Below, piece after piece: positions 1 to 12,200 of a stretch of 64,000 nucleotides of DNA. The stretch comes from Trachythela sp. YZ-2020. Its lineage: Eukaryota; Cnidaria; Anthozoa; Malacalcyonacea; Clavulariidae. Each line of letters opens with the position of its first letter. The stretch's first letter is position 1. Position numbers and translations under genes: made by a program. The stretch covers positions 9,225,501 through 9,289,500 of the forward strand of contig JADLSH010000367.1 of the NCBI GenBank assembly GCA_016169945.1, given 5' to 3'. The notes below the pieces were generated by a model. That model saw only the letters and a list, made by a program, of their open reading frames with translations. It searched no databases and had not been told where the DNA came from.

Positions 1-225
1 TGTCGTGGTCACCACGCTTGCCTTTCAAGCTGGGAGACCCGGGTTCAATCCTTGCTCGGACCTCTAGTCATGGTCTTAAATCTAGTCATGGTCTGACATC
101 AGTAAATGGTTAGACTTTCGCGTCTTCTCGGATAAGGACGTTAAAATCGTCCTCGGATCCCCTATCAATTGGGCAATAGCCTGTTGGGAAATCCGCTCAC
201 CAATGAGTGATAAACTCAAAAACTA
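1..225 (+). repeat. tRNA-derived SINE, 5' truncated by window edge
   Basis: The first 60 bases resemble the 3' half of a tRNA, with a good RNA polymerase III B box (GGTTCAATCC, about 49-58). An unrelated body follows, with motifs such as CTTCTCGGATAAGGACGT near 123-140. This is the layout of a tRNA-headed SINE, not a free tRNA gene. The 3' boundary is approximate. Confidence 0.5.
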
Positions 226-310
226 ATTGGCTGATATGGGTGACTTTCCATGTTGCTATCCCGAAATGACGTCACAAAGATTAGGGTTAGGATTAAAGCC
301 CCAGTAAAAC

Positions 311-700
311 GTTGATGAGAGTTGGCAAGTGAGAGTTTGTCTCATGTCCCGGTCAAACGAGAACGAGAGCTGCGACAAAAATAATGTAGCCCTGAGAATT
401 TTGATAAACAAAGTGTTTAAATTTCCATCTTAGCTTTTCTTGTTATATAGACACAGTCATATAACGTGTTATTTTGTTAAGCTAATTCTTATAGAAAGTG
501 CAAAACACTAGTCTGACTATGGTTGTTTCAAATTCTTATGCAACTCTCATGACCGGTCAAACGTGCAAAACTCTCATCAACTCTCAACAAAATTTGAACC
601 AGCTCAAAGTTGATGAGAGTTGATGAGAGTTGATCATAGTCGATAGTCAAACGCGACTGACAGTTGCAACTCTCATTAACTCTCATCTTCGTTTGACTGG
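311..700. repeat. Inverted-repeat (MITE-like) element with GATGAGAGTTG ends
   Basis: Arms carrying GTTGATGAGAGTTG and GGTCAAACGA on the left recur inverted on the right as CAACTCTCATTAACTCTCATC and TCGTTTGACTGG. A relative with GAGAGTTGATG and CTTTCATCAACT lies at about 29767-29850. Boundaries are approximate and no target duplication was defined. It lies in the SNUPN intron. Confidence 0.4.
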
Positions 701-1009
701 AGGTAGGATTGAGATCAGGTTTGTATTAAAATCCAGGTTGTTAACATGGAAATTGAGCCGACAATATAACCTGGAAAATATAATAGAAAGCACCCATTAG
801 GGATTGATTTCACTGAGCACTATCGTGCAGCCGATGGGGTGAGAAAAACGATATAATTTTATTATTTTCATTATATGTAGTAGTCTTGTATTCTTGGTGG
901 CAAATATATAAAACAATGAGATTTAGTTTAATTTGTTTGCTTGTTCCTATCATGGTCAACATTTTTGAGCAATGGTTAAAAATAATATGAGAGAGTGTGG
1001 GGTTCCTCG

Positions 1010-1345
1010 AGTGTACACACGTAAACATCTCACATCTTGTCAACAAGATATGTTCGCAACAGGCTTGTAGCAAGCTTGTCAACAAGTTCTAACAATGTTG
1101 TCATTTTATAGAGTTGCTACAAGGTTGTCACTCACAATTTGTTAGCCGGATGTTAAACTGCGGGACGATAACAAGCAATAGATAACAAGTTGTGTTCCAA
1201 CAACTTGTAACATGTTAGTTGCTCAACCTTGTAGCAACTTGTCAACAAGCTGGGAACGAGCAGTGCGAACACATTCTGATAACAAGTTGTTAAAACAGCA
1301 CTGGTACAAGTCTGCTGCAGGTTTGTGCGTTTTTACGCGAGTATA
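1010..1345. repeat. AACAAGTTG-rich palindromic dispersed repeat
   Basis: The stretch is dominated by direct and inverted copies of ACAAGTTG / CAACTTGT and ends in GTTTGTGCGTTTTTACGC. A related piece at 62570-62700 begins with GCACGTAAAAACGCACAAGTTG in the opposite sense. The copies show a dispersed family. No coding capacity is seen. Confidence 0.5.
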
Positions 1346-1436
1346 GGTAGCGATGAAAAATATTCTTGAACGATCTAACTAAAAAGAGATCCTTCGATAA
1401 TGTTAAAGATAACATCATATTTCGTTGCTACAATAG

Positions 1437-1757
1437 ATTGATGGCATCCTTTTCTATCACAAACAAGCGCATTACCACCCAGGAAACACGCCATTGGTCG
1501 GTTGGCTTAAAGTCTACATGATTCCAGAAATTATAAGCATGGACGTTCCGGGAAAATACCTGCAGAATGTTCCCAAAGTTCACAAACTAACCTTAGCGAA
1601 AGAGAACGAAAAATTTCGGGAGAAAGGAATGAAGGATGATGAGATGGACGTTGATAAGCGAAGAAAAAAACGAGGACAGAAAAGTACAAAGAGCAAGGAA
1701 GTGGTCGTGGATGAATGTGACTCGACGGAAGGAGATAACGAGGAAGAAATGGAATGA
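1437..1757 (+). CDS. SNUPN: Snurportin-1, terminal coding exon
   Basis: This is the 3' coding exon of snurportin-1, the adaptor that binds the trimethylguanosine cap of spliceosomal U snRNPs and carries them into the nucleus with importin beta. An acceptor (caatag at 1431-1436) opens an in-frame stretch reading IDGILFYHKQAHYHPG and then NTPLVGWLKVYM. This closely matches the end of the cap-binding domain in vertebrate snurportin (FYHKQTHY...GSTPLVGWL, from memory). After the conserved part comes a basic then acidic low-complexity tail (KRRKKRGQK, ending EEEME) and a stop at 1755-1757; the tail is unlike the vertebrate one. Upstream exons lie before the window, so 1-1436 is read as intron. The gene converges on MRPL37, tail to tail. 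Confidence 0.85.
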   Translation: MDGILFYHKQAHYHPGNTPLVGWLKVYMIPEIISMDVPGKYLQNVPKVHKLTLAKENEKFREKGMKDDEMDVDKRRKKRGQKSTKSKEVVVDECDSTEGDNEEEME

Positions 1758-2227
1758 AAGAATTCTGTGATATGGTGTTTAGTACGGTAGGGAAAAGTGT
1801 GGTTGTTGCTGTATTGTGTGAAATCACATATGTCAGGAGGAAAATCGGATCTCGATGCAAATTTGAGTAATCTTCTATCTAATGACTTTTTAAACTAATA
1901 ATTAGATACCGAATCAATTATTTTCAAGTATATAATATTGGATATTTTGAAGGACTCCGATTGGCTGGACGCCGGGCAAGCTGAAGAATTGCTTGATTGC
2001 GGTGGGAGTCGAGCCCGCTGTATTTGAGCTGTGTTTACACTGAAAGCCTATACGTCTGGCTTTGGCCTATAGATAATGTCTTACGTTGATTGGCTGGTCA
2101 AACTTGTCAGCCAATCAGACCTAGACTTGTAGTTGTAGTGAAAGTACGTTTTTGGTTTGCCAGTCCAATGCTCTAGTTTATATCTAGATTTTGTTGGAAT
2201 CTCACTCGATTGAATTATAATTGAAGG

Positions 2228-2402
2228 GTTTTGTAGATAGAAAATTATTGAGTGTAAATTATATACATTTATTAGACCTAACCAGGAACAGCTGCGAAAA
2301 ATGCAACTATAGGGTCCCTGGCAGGAATCGAACCTGCGGCCCTGCGCAGGGGCTAATAAATGTATATAATTTACACTCAATAATTTTCCATCTGCAAAAA
2401 GC
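2228..2402 (-). mobile_element. 35-bp perfect inverted repeat flanking a tRNA-like B box
   Basis: The left arm 2241-2275 and right arm 2353-2387 are perfect reverse complements over 35 bp. The similarity extends imperfectly to about 2228 and 2402. The loop, read on the minus strand, contains GCAGGTTCGATTCCTGCC (about 2326-2343). This is a polymerase III B box (GGTTCGATTCC) inside a T-arm-like hairpin. It looks like a tRNA-derived or TIR-bounded non-autonomous element. A diverged relative may lie at 63770-63850. Confidence 0.6.
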
Positions 2403-2635
2403 TCTGGTTTATAGTTTTTACTTCGATATGGGTAAGTCTTATGATGTTTTAACCGATATTATCATTCATTTTTTTGTTGCTTTCTGGGCATGTTTGGCAA
2501 GGAAAATATCGGCAAAGTAAAATGAGATTCATGGTCACAATTTCTCTGCGAATATACTTTTTACCTAACATCGCACTCTGTCTGAAATTGCGTTGCAAGT
2601 TGCAGAAAAAATTCCCTCGTAACAGGCTTGACAAT

Positions 2636-2815
2636 CGTAAAGGCTGCTTTCATTCAGTGCAAAATGTCGCGCGATCGACCTTTTGCGATCGTTTTCTTTT
2701 GAATTATGAGCCTTCGACCGGATCCGTTCCAGTCGAGGGCTCACAATTCAAAAGAAAACGATTGCAAAAAGTCGATCGCGCGACATTTTGCACTGAGTGG
2801 AAATCAGCCTTTAAA
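2636..2815. repeat. Foldback hairpin element
   Basis: Arms of about 75 bp (near 2636-2712 and 2738-2815) are inverted copies. Both contain CAGTGCAAAATGTCGCGCGAT and AAAAGAAAACGAT, and the centre carries GACCGGATCC. A shorter, decayed second copy lies 140 bp downstream at 2955-3060. Confidence 0.75.
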
Positions 2816-2825
2816 GGCAGCCTTG

Positions 2826-2954
2826 ACGATTTTACTCGTCAGTGGTAGGGTGCTGCCAGTTAATGGGGTTGAAACTATCTGCCAGTGTCTCTTGTTACCC
2901 ATTAGCTGGCAATGCGCCCAGGTGCGCCTGACTTTAGTATTTTACTCTGTCTAA
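2826..2954. repeat. Dispersed repeat, ACTCGTCAGTGGTAGGG...TTTTACTCTGTCTAA family
   Basis: This copy runs from TTTTACTCGTCAGTGG through GCCAGTTAATGG and CCATTAGCTGGCAATGCGCC to ATTTTACTCTGTCTAA. The same block recurs inverted at 7914-8120 (two partial copies), in part at 9005-9080, and at 19285-19660, where it carries a tandem array. Confidence 0.65.
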
Positions 2955-3060
2955 AGGCTGATTTCCATTCAGTGCAAAATGTCGCGCCCTCGACCGGATC
3001 CGTTCCAGTCTAGGGCTTATAATTCAAAAGAAAACGATCGGCGCCACATTTTGCACTGAA
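2955..3060. repeat. Short copy of the 2636-2815 foldback element
   Basis: It begins with AAGGCTGATTTCCATTCAGTGC and ends with ACATTTTGCACTGAA. It shares the central GACCGGATCCGTTCCAGTC with the longer copy upstream. One arm is partly deleted. Confidence 0.65.
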
Positions 3061-3965
3061 TTCATTCCGTATTTCAGATATTTGTAGATATATTTTCTCA
3101 GATGATTTTAATATATTTCCACTAGAGTCAATAATATAGGGTCTAGCTTCCAGCTCTAGGGGTGTCAACGTCGCACAAGATTAGAAAAAATAATTTATGC
3201 ATAAAGTCAAACTATGGTTAGAAAAAATACCTGTAATAAGCGCTACTTTCCCCTCCATTTTAACACGCGTTGTCCACGTGTATGGTCTGTGCTTCCACTT
3301 CAATATTGGAATTTTCGAAAATCTCCAACTTGCAGGTTAATGGGTTAATTCGAAACATGCAAATAATTGACACCAAAATAATTAGCATAAAGTTCCAAAT
3401 TTGAATGAAAAGAATTTACATTATTTTTTCACTTTGATAACTACCAATGAATTTCCTAGCATTACGGAATGCACAACGATTGGTTGTTAGTACTCCCAGG
3501 GGAGTACAATAGAGAACAATAGAGTATTTAAGAGCGAAGTTGAGAATATATGCCATTCGAGGCATTCTCTTCGCACAGAACATTAATTTAGAGTGTATTG
3601 TAAGTGTGACTGCATGAGAAGATTATAATGTGTAACAATGACATGGCAATAAAGAGATGCCCACCTCCTGATATGTTGTATTGTGTAATGAAGTTTAGCT
3701 AGAAAATACTTTGTACTCGTCACAGTGTCCACCATCTGCGGCACATACAATAGTGTCTAGTGATATTTCTCAAGTAATTTTTAGGTCACAAAGTTACTAT
3801 ATTGTTACTTTCAAGAAGACAGCAATTACTTTTGAAACTAAACAGTACTTTTAAAATTTGCAAATTATGAAGCTATGCAAATGCATGTGCAAAGTAAGTG
3901 CATCTTTAGGTAGACTGAAATGTGAACAGACAATGGATCAGGATGGTTATCTATTTATTAACAAT

Positions 3966-5814
3966 TTATTTTGTTTTCTGTGTTAGAAATGTTATAAGTG
4001 TTTTTATGCATGCTTCATTAAGTTCGAGTGCCTTGGTTTGTGGTGGTAAAACTTCGTAAAATGTCTTGCGACCTTTTCTAAATGGGTCCGAGTTTACATT
4101 GTAGAGGGTTTTAAAATCATCAAACCATGCAATATTCTTTATACCGAAGTCTTCTTGTAAAGACAGCGTGTTAAGTTGGTATGCCATAAACATACACGCC
4201 CGACCATTTGTGATGACACATTTTGTCGTCAGTGGTTCATCGAGGTGTTGCCCCGGATGATAGCCTTGGTTCATTGCCATGGCAACCAGTTGACTAAACA
4301 TAGCATGTATCCCATGATGCACCATTTGTTCTTGGTTTCGACTCATAAAGTCAGACAGAATCATGGTGGCAGGGTATGGGGTCTTGTGGCCAGAATCGTA
4401 ACCGGGCGAGTTTGGTAGGTGAACTGTTGGATGGCTAAATACGCCAAGATCCACTGGGTGGTATGGTCCTGGGAGTTCCATGGCTATTGTGCTGTTAAAA
4501 TCTAAAACGATTCAGCATACATATATAGATATTGTACAGTAGAAAATGGGTCATTCCAAAGGATCCAGACACCCCCTGTAGAAGAGATTTTTGCTGTCCA
4601 GAGAGGAAGATTCACCTCTTGTATAAGCAAAATGTACTAGGACATCCGAATGGGAGAGGGGGGTTTAACTTGCAATTTCATCTGTGGGGGAGGGGTGGAT
4701 GTTCTCTGGAGTGACCAACTCTAACATAATTCATTAAGTGGGAATTTTCCATAAACCACCTGACTTTATTTTACTCTATCTTAATATCCCAGTCAATTGT
4801 TCCAAACTTTCCAAAAGTTCATAATGAAATTCACAAACTGAGCATTTTGATTGATTGCCTTTTCTCTAAAAGCCTCTGCTTACAAACCTGCTTATGAATT
4901 GCATTCTGAACGTTTAAATTTGCGGTTTCAATTTTACTTCACAGCAAGAAAGGAGTGGTAACATTGGCAACCTAAATTCACACCTCCATTTTTTTGCCCC
5001 TGCTAATTGGCTATGCAGCAATAAGGGGCCATCGACAAATAGATTTCGTCCCGCGATCACGGACTGTTCTGCGATTGTATTAACCCGTTCCCCCCCCTAC
5101 CTCACCGTGGACCAGTCCAACGTCCTGTTTATTTTGTAATCGCGGATTCAAGGCTGACCCCCTCTTCCCCATGGTGGAACAAGTCCACGATCAGTGGACG
5201 AAATCTATTTGTTGACGGCCCCTAACGGAATTCAATGTTTATTTTATACCTTGTTCAAATAATGGAAGTGACTTTGCCGTGCGTAGGACATATCCTGAAG
5301 TAAGAGTGGTTTGATAAAAGTTATGATTACGGCACCAATGCGTTCTTATACAGGGTTGAAAGTCAAGAAAACCGTCTTGTAAAATGTTATCTGTTAAATG
5401 CCAACATTGTAACAGCAAACTTGGCAATAAACCTTCAAGCAGGTCAACATCATAACGCATTTTCCATTTCATGCCTATTTTTTGAGAAGCTATGGTCTGC
5501 AAGATCGACTTTTCCATCCTTTCTTTGATGAATAAAAATTGTTCGTTTGACAAATCTTCTTGGCAAATGGAGGCAGGCAAGCCCTTTCTTAAACACGTTT
5601 TTGTGAGCCACTGCGCCTTCAAATCTGCCTGAAAACCGGTCACTTTTGGGTGGACAACATAAGCTTTCTTCACAACGAAAGGTCGTATAATTATAGGAAT
5701 TCCAGTCTGTGGTATTTCAAATTGAGGAACACTCTTTGATATAATAAAAGTTCTTGCAATTTTGGCGGCCATCTTGGAAATTGGTGCTTCCACAACTACC
5801 CGTTCAAATTCCAT
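3966..5814 (-). CDS. MRPL37: Mitochondrial ribosomal protein L37 (mL37)
   Basis: The gene has two exons on the minus strand, 5814-5250 and 4501-3966. Donor Ggtataa (5249) and acceptor tttag (4502) join in phase to give 366 residues, against about 423 for human MRPL37. Matches to MRPL37 include QWLTKTCLRKGLP (human has LWLTKTKLIEGLP), TPYPATMIL, and YQLNTLSLQEDFGIKNIAWFDD, which aligns with the QLNT...GVKNLAWVD block. These features separate it from its paralogue MRPS30. The protein is a structural part of the large subunit of the mitoribosome. The start ATG at 5814 is followed by a basic, hydrophobic stretch (KMAAKIARTF) that could serve as a targeting sequence. An AATAAA signal (minus strand) overlaps and follows the stop. 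It lies head to head with GTF2A1. Confidence 0.88.
5025..5222. mobile_element. PIF/Harbinger-like MITE in the MRPL37 intron
   Basis: Terminal inverted repeats of about 27 bp start GGGGCCATCGACAAATAGAT and end ATCTATTTGTTGACGGCCCC. They are flanked by the 3-bp direct repeat TAA (5022-5024 and 5223-5225). A 3-bp TWA-type duplication is typical of PIF/Harbinger. At 198 bp it is non-coding. Confidence 0.8.
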
Positions 5815-6289
5815 CTATTTTTTATTAGAAACAATTTTATGTCACTGATCTGACATAAAGACTGGATTGAGTCTCATCTATTGTGTTAAAGTGTCGACCC
5901 TGTCGACATTTTCGAAGCTTGATCACCATCATCAACACAAAACTACTCCATATAATGAGAAGAATCGACAGTATTTCCTCATTCCGATAATTGCCAGCTG
6001 ATCACCATCTGCTGTAGTGTTTTGTGATAGTGAAAGCCCAATACAAAATCACTCTAGTTACGCATAGAGGTCATCGGTCAGCCACCGTGGAGCCACCTTA
6101 AAGTAAAATAAAAAATTCAACCGGAAGTCATTGTTTTCCATATATGGTATGTGCGTTCCAGGGGCCATGGGCCCCCCCTATAATTGAAACGAAGACAGGG
6201 TATATAAAGAAGGCTTCGAGACAACAGGTCGGCTCTAAAGTGGCCCAAAGTACAGGATAGCTTATTGCTATGTTAAATGCTTGTACAAA
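5815..6289. promoter_or_regulatory. Shared divergent promoter of MRPL37 and GTF2A1, with TATA box
   Basis: Only 475 bp separate the start codons of the two divergent genes. On the GTF2A1 side, TATATAAA at 6201-6208 sits 82 bp before the ATG, at a suitable distance for a short 5' UTR. No TATA box was noticed on the MRPL37 side. Joint regulation is inferred from the spacing only. Confidence 0.55.
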
Positions 6290-9200
6290 ATGGCACAGAA
6301 CCAGAATAACGTGGTAAGTGCTAGTAAATGTACGATCTTTGTTTTTCGGATCTCATTTTTGTGCGATTTTCTGTATAAACTTAGCTACACATTCTAACTT
6401 TTGTCATGTGTTTGCCAGTCGAAAGTCTACAAGAGTGTTATCGAAGAAGTCATAAAAAATGTTCGTGAAGCTTTTCTGAACGACGGAGTCGACGAACAGG
6501 TGCTACAGGAATTAAAACAGGTATAACTTGATTGAAAATGGCAGAACTTGAACGACTTTTATGCGAAATGTTGTAACAAAGTTAACTAAATCGCGATCAG
6601 CTGAAATGCTTTGATGCGAAAAACATATTTTGTCTATTTAAAAAGACAACAGCATCAAATAGCGGTATTAAATTGTGCCCTTTTAGCTAATTTTGCATAG
6701 TTTAGACAGTTGACTCTAGATCACAGCAGAATGTATCCATTCAATACGAAATTATAAGGCATCTGTCTTTGTGCTAATATTAATTCGTTCGAGTTTTTAA
6801 TATTATAGCAAAGCCGAACTGCCGAAGCTCAAATATTATGGCAGTGAATTCGCCAAATTGTCCAATTTCAACGCTTCCTTTATCCAAATATTCTCCCAGA
6901 AGGAGTCCCAAGTGAAAAAGACGTCCATTTCTTTATAATTTATGAGCGAGCAACGAGTATTAACTGAACTACAATCGTTAGAAGTGCTCGAAAGTTGTTC
7001 TGTCGTTCGGCCATCATCAATTTGTTTGTGCCAGCCAAGCTGTCCGACATATTTATATGTGATTCAATTCGGGAGACACGTGACCCAGCGCGCATGGAAT
7101 TTTGGGTAATATTTGCAAGTTCGGGGTTTCCCCTGAGTTATTTCACGTGTTTTGAGGGATATATTTATATCTAAAAATGACTTTGCTATTTAATATTTTT
7201 ATGACAAATAATATAACCTTTACTTTTAACATTATCATGTCCTTTTGGTCAGACTTTTTGTATGAAGCATTGAGTGGTAAAATGGGAGCTGGGTTTACCT
7301 ATCTTTTCACTGGAAAAATGGGATTTAGACCATTCAAAAAAAATTAAGCACAATGTAGCTGTCTCAATGTAAAAATGCTTTGAAGTTTGCCGAGTTCTAA
7401 AGCTCGATTGACGAAGGTTAAAGTTTGCCTAACAGTTCTTTTAAACAAACCTGTCACGGTGATTTAGTGCGTAGACAACAGAAAGTGAGGTTTTCAAATA
7501 ATGAAGCAACAAAATAGAATTTTAAAAATAGTAAATGCCCCCAAATTCTTACTTGTGTGCTGTTGAATTTTAGATTTGGGAGAGCAAAGTGACGCAATCA
7601 GGAGCAGTTCCTGTTCCAGAAGCAAAGCCGAGACCAATCGCACAAAATCCAAGACCAATCACACAAAATCCACAAGTTCTGTTGCCTCAAACACCAGTGC
7701 TAGCCAATACACAACATCAACTCAATGTTGTCCGCAAACATACACCAGTTGCTGTGCAACCAGCAATTGCAAGCACGGCACCTGTCGCAGGTAAACTGAT
7801 TTAGAATTTTACTTTGTCATTGACAGATTAAGATGTGTTAATGGTCCATTCATGTACTGTGATACTTGTTTATGAAAATATAAGAATGTTACTTATCTCA
7901 CGTGCTTATCTTAACCCATTAACTGGCAGTACTTACCTTACCTCTGACAAGTAAAATTGTCTGGCGTTAGACAGACTAAAATACTAAAGTAGGGTGCATT
8001 GCCAGCTGATGGGTTAACAAGAGACACTGACAGATAGTTTTGCAGTAAAGCCACTGACGAGTAAAATCGTCTGGTGTTAGACAGATTAAAGTAGTGTGCA
8101 TTGCCAGCTAATGGTTAATATGTAGTTTAATTAACCTGTTCAGATACAAGATCCTTTAGGCTGCGATCAATCAGAGCAGCCAGAGTTGTTTTTACTTTTC
8201 AGCTCTGGCAGTGAAAACGTAACCTGGCAAAGGTCATGAATATTTATATGTTCATATTTTATCTGAATGTTTACAGTAAACCAACATGGTCAACATTTTA
8301 TCGCAGCACCACGTCAGTATATGCAAAGTATTCCACAACCACATGCACAATATACGCAGATCATGGTTCCAGGTTCTAGCCTCGCCACCATTCCACAGCA
8401 GGTAAGACCAGATTTAAGGAGCCAATTACATGGATCGGGCTAAGCCACATTACTGGGCTTGCTTGGTAAACCTGACCAGCTCAGTTAATATCATAATCTT
8501 ATATAAATTTTGTATTATGACTACATGGGGGCCGGGCCACTCGCTTTGGCGATATCTCGACTGTTGAAAACAGGCTAGCACGGTTTGCCAGGCACAGTGT
8601 TCTATATTAATTAAAGGGGCCACAGTAGTTGGTTTAATACTGTTGTCATGACCCTGCCGTTCATTTATGTAAATAAATTTTTTTGAAAATGTATACAACA
8701 AATAACATTAAAAGTAACTCATGAAAAATGTTGCTTTTGTGTTTCAATAAACCTTTAAAAGATTCAGACCGTGAATACTGTGGCTAAATTCTTCATAAGA
8801 TTTTGTAAAATGTTTTAGATGCCAGTCACATCACAAACAAATCAACAACCATTACGCCAAGGTCAGTGCTGCACAGAAAATGTAGACTTGCTACAAGTCG
8901 ACTCAAGTTAGACGCACTTTAAAAAACAACCTTTAATGCAAGTCGACTTGTAGCAAATCTAAGAAAAATATTGAACATGAATAATCAAGCTTACTTAGTT
9001 TAAGCTTTGCAAGTCAAATAATCTGATGTTAGACAGAATAAAATAGTGTAGAAGAGACATGGACAGATAGTCTGAGAGGTCCCCAATGGCCCAATATTCT
9101 ATTTTTGTTTGATAAAGTCTCTGCCGAATCCAAAATGTGGATTTGATATGGAAATTGGTACCCCTTTTGCACCCCCCTTGGCCAAGGCTAGGAGGGATGT

Positions 9201-12200
9201 GCATCCCCCAGTAAATCCATCTCTGGTATTTTCTGAAATTTATCGGTATGTGGCACGATTGTACAGCTTAACAACACTCTTTATCGACCTTGAACGCCTT
9301 CTTTTCAGCTCTAAATAGTCCTTGAATTTATTGATACATGGCCTGGAAAGTCCTTAAAAAGTCCTTGAATATTATTCTTCCAGACTTGTACGAACCTTGC
9401 CATACCCTAAAATATTGAATTAAGTTTTTATCTTTGTTTTAGCATACCATGGTCTTTCCGTGTCAACGATTCAGCCCACCCGTCAGATGATGCAGAATGT
9501 TCATCAACAACACGTGACAACACAGCAACAAGCATCGGTTTGTTTAGATTATTGATACTATCTCTGAGAACACTAGGATCCTTTTTAATATAGACCTTCA
9601 GCTAGCTTACATATACGTTGAACTACTAATGTATACTTACAACCCAAGAACCTGTGTCAAATGCCACTCCACTTGATCTCTTCATGGTTTATCTGTTAGA
9701 ACTTGTGTTGATAGATGTTGTTGATATCAGAGATGTTTCGCTCGCTATACTCCGGTTTTAATTATTTAGGCAAATGAATGCAAAGACCGGTAGAATTGCA
9801 CTCGCAACCCAGTGTATTGACATTCCAGTCTAGCATCTTCCGAGGGGCAAATCACTGATTTAAATCTCGTACACCTTCAGAAAAATCATGAAAAATCAGA
9901 GGGAAAAATAGACAAATCACAAAAATATAGAAAAATCACACACTTAATCTCGTACACTTTTTAGGAGTGATTTGACCCTCAGCGTCTTCATCCGGTGGGT
10001 CGAAACGTTGTGTTGTGAGTGCAATTCGATCGGATTTTCGATTATATTTACTTGAAACCAGAGTAGCGAACGAAACATGTCTGATATTAGACCTTGTTTC
10101 GCGAAAGACAGTTTTACGTGTAGTGTAGATGCATGTAATGTTACATCATCTTGGGAGTCCCGTTATTGGTCAGCCCTGTCTGTATGTATTTTTTGTGTTG
10201 TTTTGTCTGTGTGGTGAATCTTGTAAAATAAGAAAATTTTAGATAGATGAGATTCTTGTTTTGTTCATTATACCTTCAACCTTAATTTGTCTCTTCATCT
10301 ATGTTGTAGATACAAAAGTTAGTTAATAAATGAAATATAATGATAAAATAGATGACTGTCTAGTTACAAAATATTTCAAAAAATATCTTATTTGACATTG
10401 CAGAGACCTTCAGTCATCATACAACTTGATGGGCCTAATGACAGCGATAGTGATGATGATGACGATGATGATGATGATAATGATCTAAGTCATGATGATG
10501 ATGGTGAAGATAAGCAACCGGTCAGTGCTTGTCTCTTGAAAAAGTGAACCACTTCAATAAGTTCAAGATTATTGAAGTGGTTGCCCAATTTACCCGAGCC
10601 TTGATACACATGCTCAACCACAAAGGCCGAAGGGTTTGTTTTTGGTTACGGAGGAAAACTGGTGGACCCTGAGAATAAATTCCAAGCACAGGAGTGAACC
10701 ATCAAAAACTCTACTTGAATGTTCAAGCACAGCGAATTTACCCAACCTAAGCACATGTGTACATACCCTACCCTGGACTTACAGTAGCATGCTTACTCAG
10801 CTGTGAGGGGAAGCGCTCTATAACCGCATTTGCGACCGCTTGTGTTTTTAGTTGTATATTCACATAGTAAAAAAATTCTGTCAATATTTGGGCAGTTCGC
10901 TAACTAGCAAAGAACGAAAAGCTTAGCCAAACGTGTCCACCCTTTCCCTCCAACCCCTGTTGATCTCACAACTGCACTACAAATCAGCAAATATCTAAAT
11001 CTGTGTATCTAAAATATATCTTATGATCATCTGCTTCTAGAGTCTACACTCTAATATCAAATACTAGATTGTTAACTGTTGTGTACAGGTTGGCATTCTA
11101 GGAATTTTCTGGGAACTCAAAAATTTTCTGGGGTCCGATACTTTTCCCACCCCTGCTGCACATGATATATATTTGTATATTTATATATAGACACCCTTTT
11201 AAATGCGATTTCTGCCCAGTAGAATATAATTCTAAAGGGGCTCGTAGTTAGTACAAGCCGGAGAAAACATACTCCCAATATCGCCATCTCGTTGTTAGGC
11301 TCTGTCCACACCAGACCGAGTTCGGGACTGTCCTCAGTTTTGGACGATTTCTTTAATCGATGATGGACTGAGCTATGTCCGATGGCTCTCTTTTCTTCAT
11401 CTTAACTCTAATCCAAACGTTCACCTCATCCTAACCTTAACCCTCATCCTTAATCCTAACCCTTGTGATGTAATTTCGGGATAGCAATATCGAAAGTCGA
11501 CGTATTTATCCCATAGCTGGGGAACGTTTTTCTGTCAGGGTGGTCCCTTATTTTCATATATAAGACTTCGATTCGCACCTGTTGCTGACCTGATTTTGTT
11601 TTTGGTCGAAACATTTTGCCGACCTGGTTTTGTAATAGTTCACTCTGAGGCCTGCGTAGTGCATACAAACTCTCTAATGTTTGTTTTGAACGTTTCTTTA
11701 GGAAGATTCAGAACCATTAAATTCTGAAGATGACGTTTCTGACGACGACAGTTCGGATCTTTTTGATACAGATAACGTCGTTGTTTGTCAATTTGACCGG
11801 GTACGTTTGTCTACACCTCATCCCAGGGCATTATCCTTTTCGGCCAATATCGAAAGCCCAGCCAGTGATGTCCAAAAAATCTGGATCGGTTCTTTGTCGG
11901 TTTGCATAGCGATAAATGTAATTAAGATTTGGCGGTTGAGTTGTGTAAAACTACCTGAAAAATACAATAAGAACTTCGACGTTTCGAGCGAAGGCCCTTC
12001 GTCTGGAAGTTAGTTACTAACTTCAGACGAATGTCCTTCGCTCGAAATGTCGAAGTTCTTATTGTATTTTTCAGGTAGTTTTACACAACTCAACCGCCGA
12101 ACCTTCGTTATACTCTACCCACACTGTCACCGCACGTTCGAGATAAATGTAATTAGTTCGTTTTGTGGAAAGCACTTTGGCAAAACATTTGAATCATATA

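Larger units (their letters stand above)
1758..3965. other. Intergenic region between SNUPN and MRPL37 3' ends
   Basis: No coding exon is seen. The region holds four repeats listed separately (2228-2402, 2636-2815, 2826-2954, 2955-3060). A stretch at about 3484-3724 has a TATTTAAG box and AATAAA and might be a solo LTR, but its ends are not convincing. Confidence 0.6.

Noticed and set aside
1531..1860. 109-residue minus-strand open frame over the SNUPN exon
   Set aside because: Antisense shadow of a conserved exon, with no recognisable domain.
3484..3724. Possible solo LTR with TATTTAAG and AATAAA
   Set aside because: No convincing TG...CA borders, target duplication or second copy in the window.
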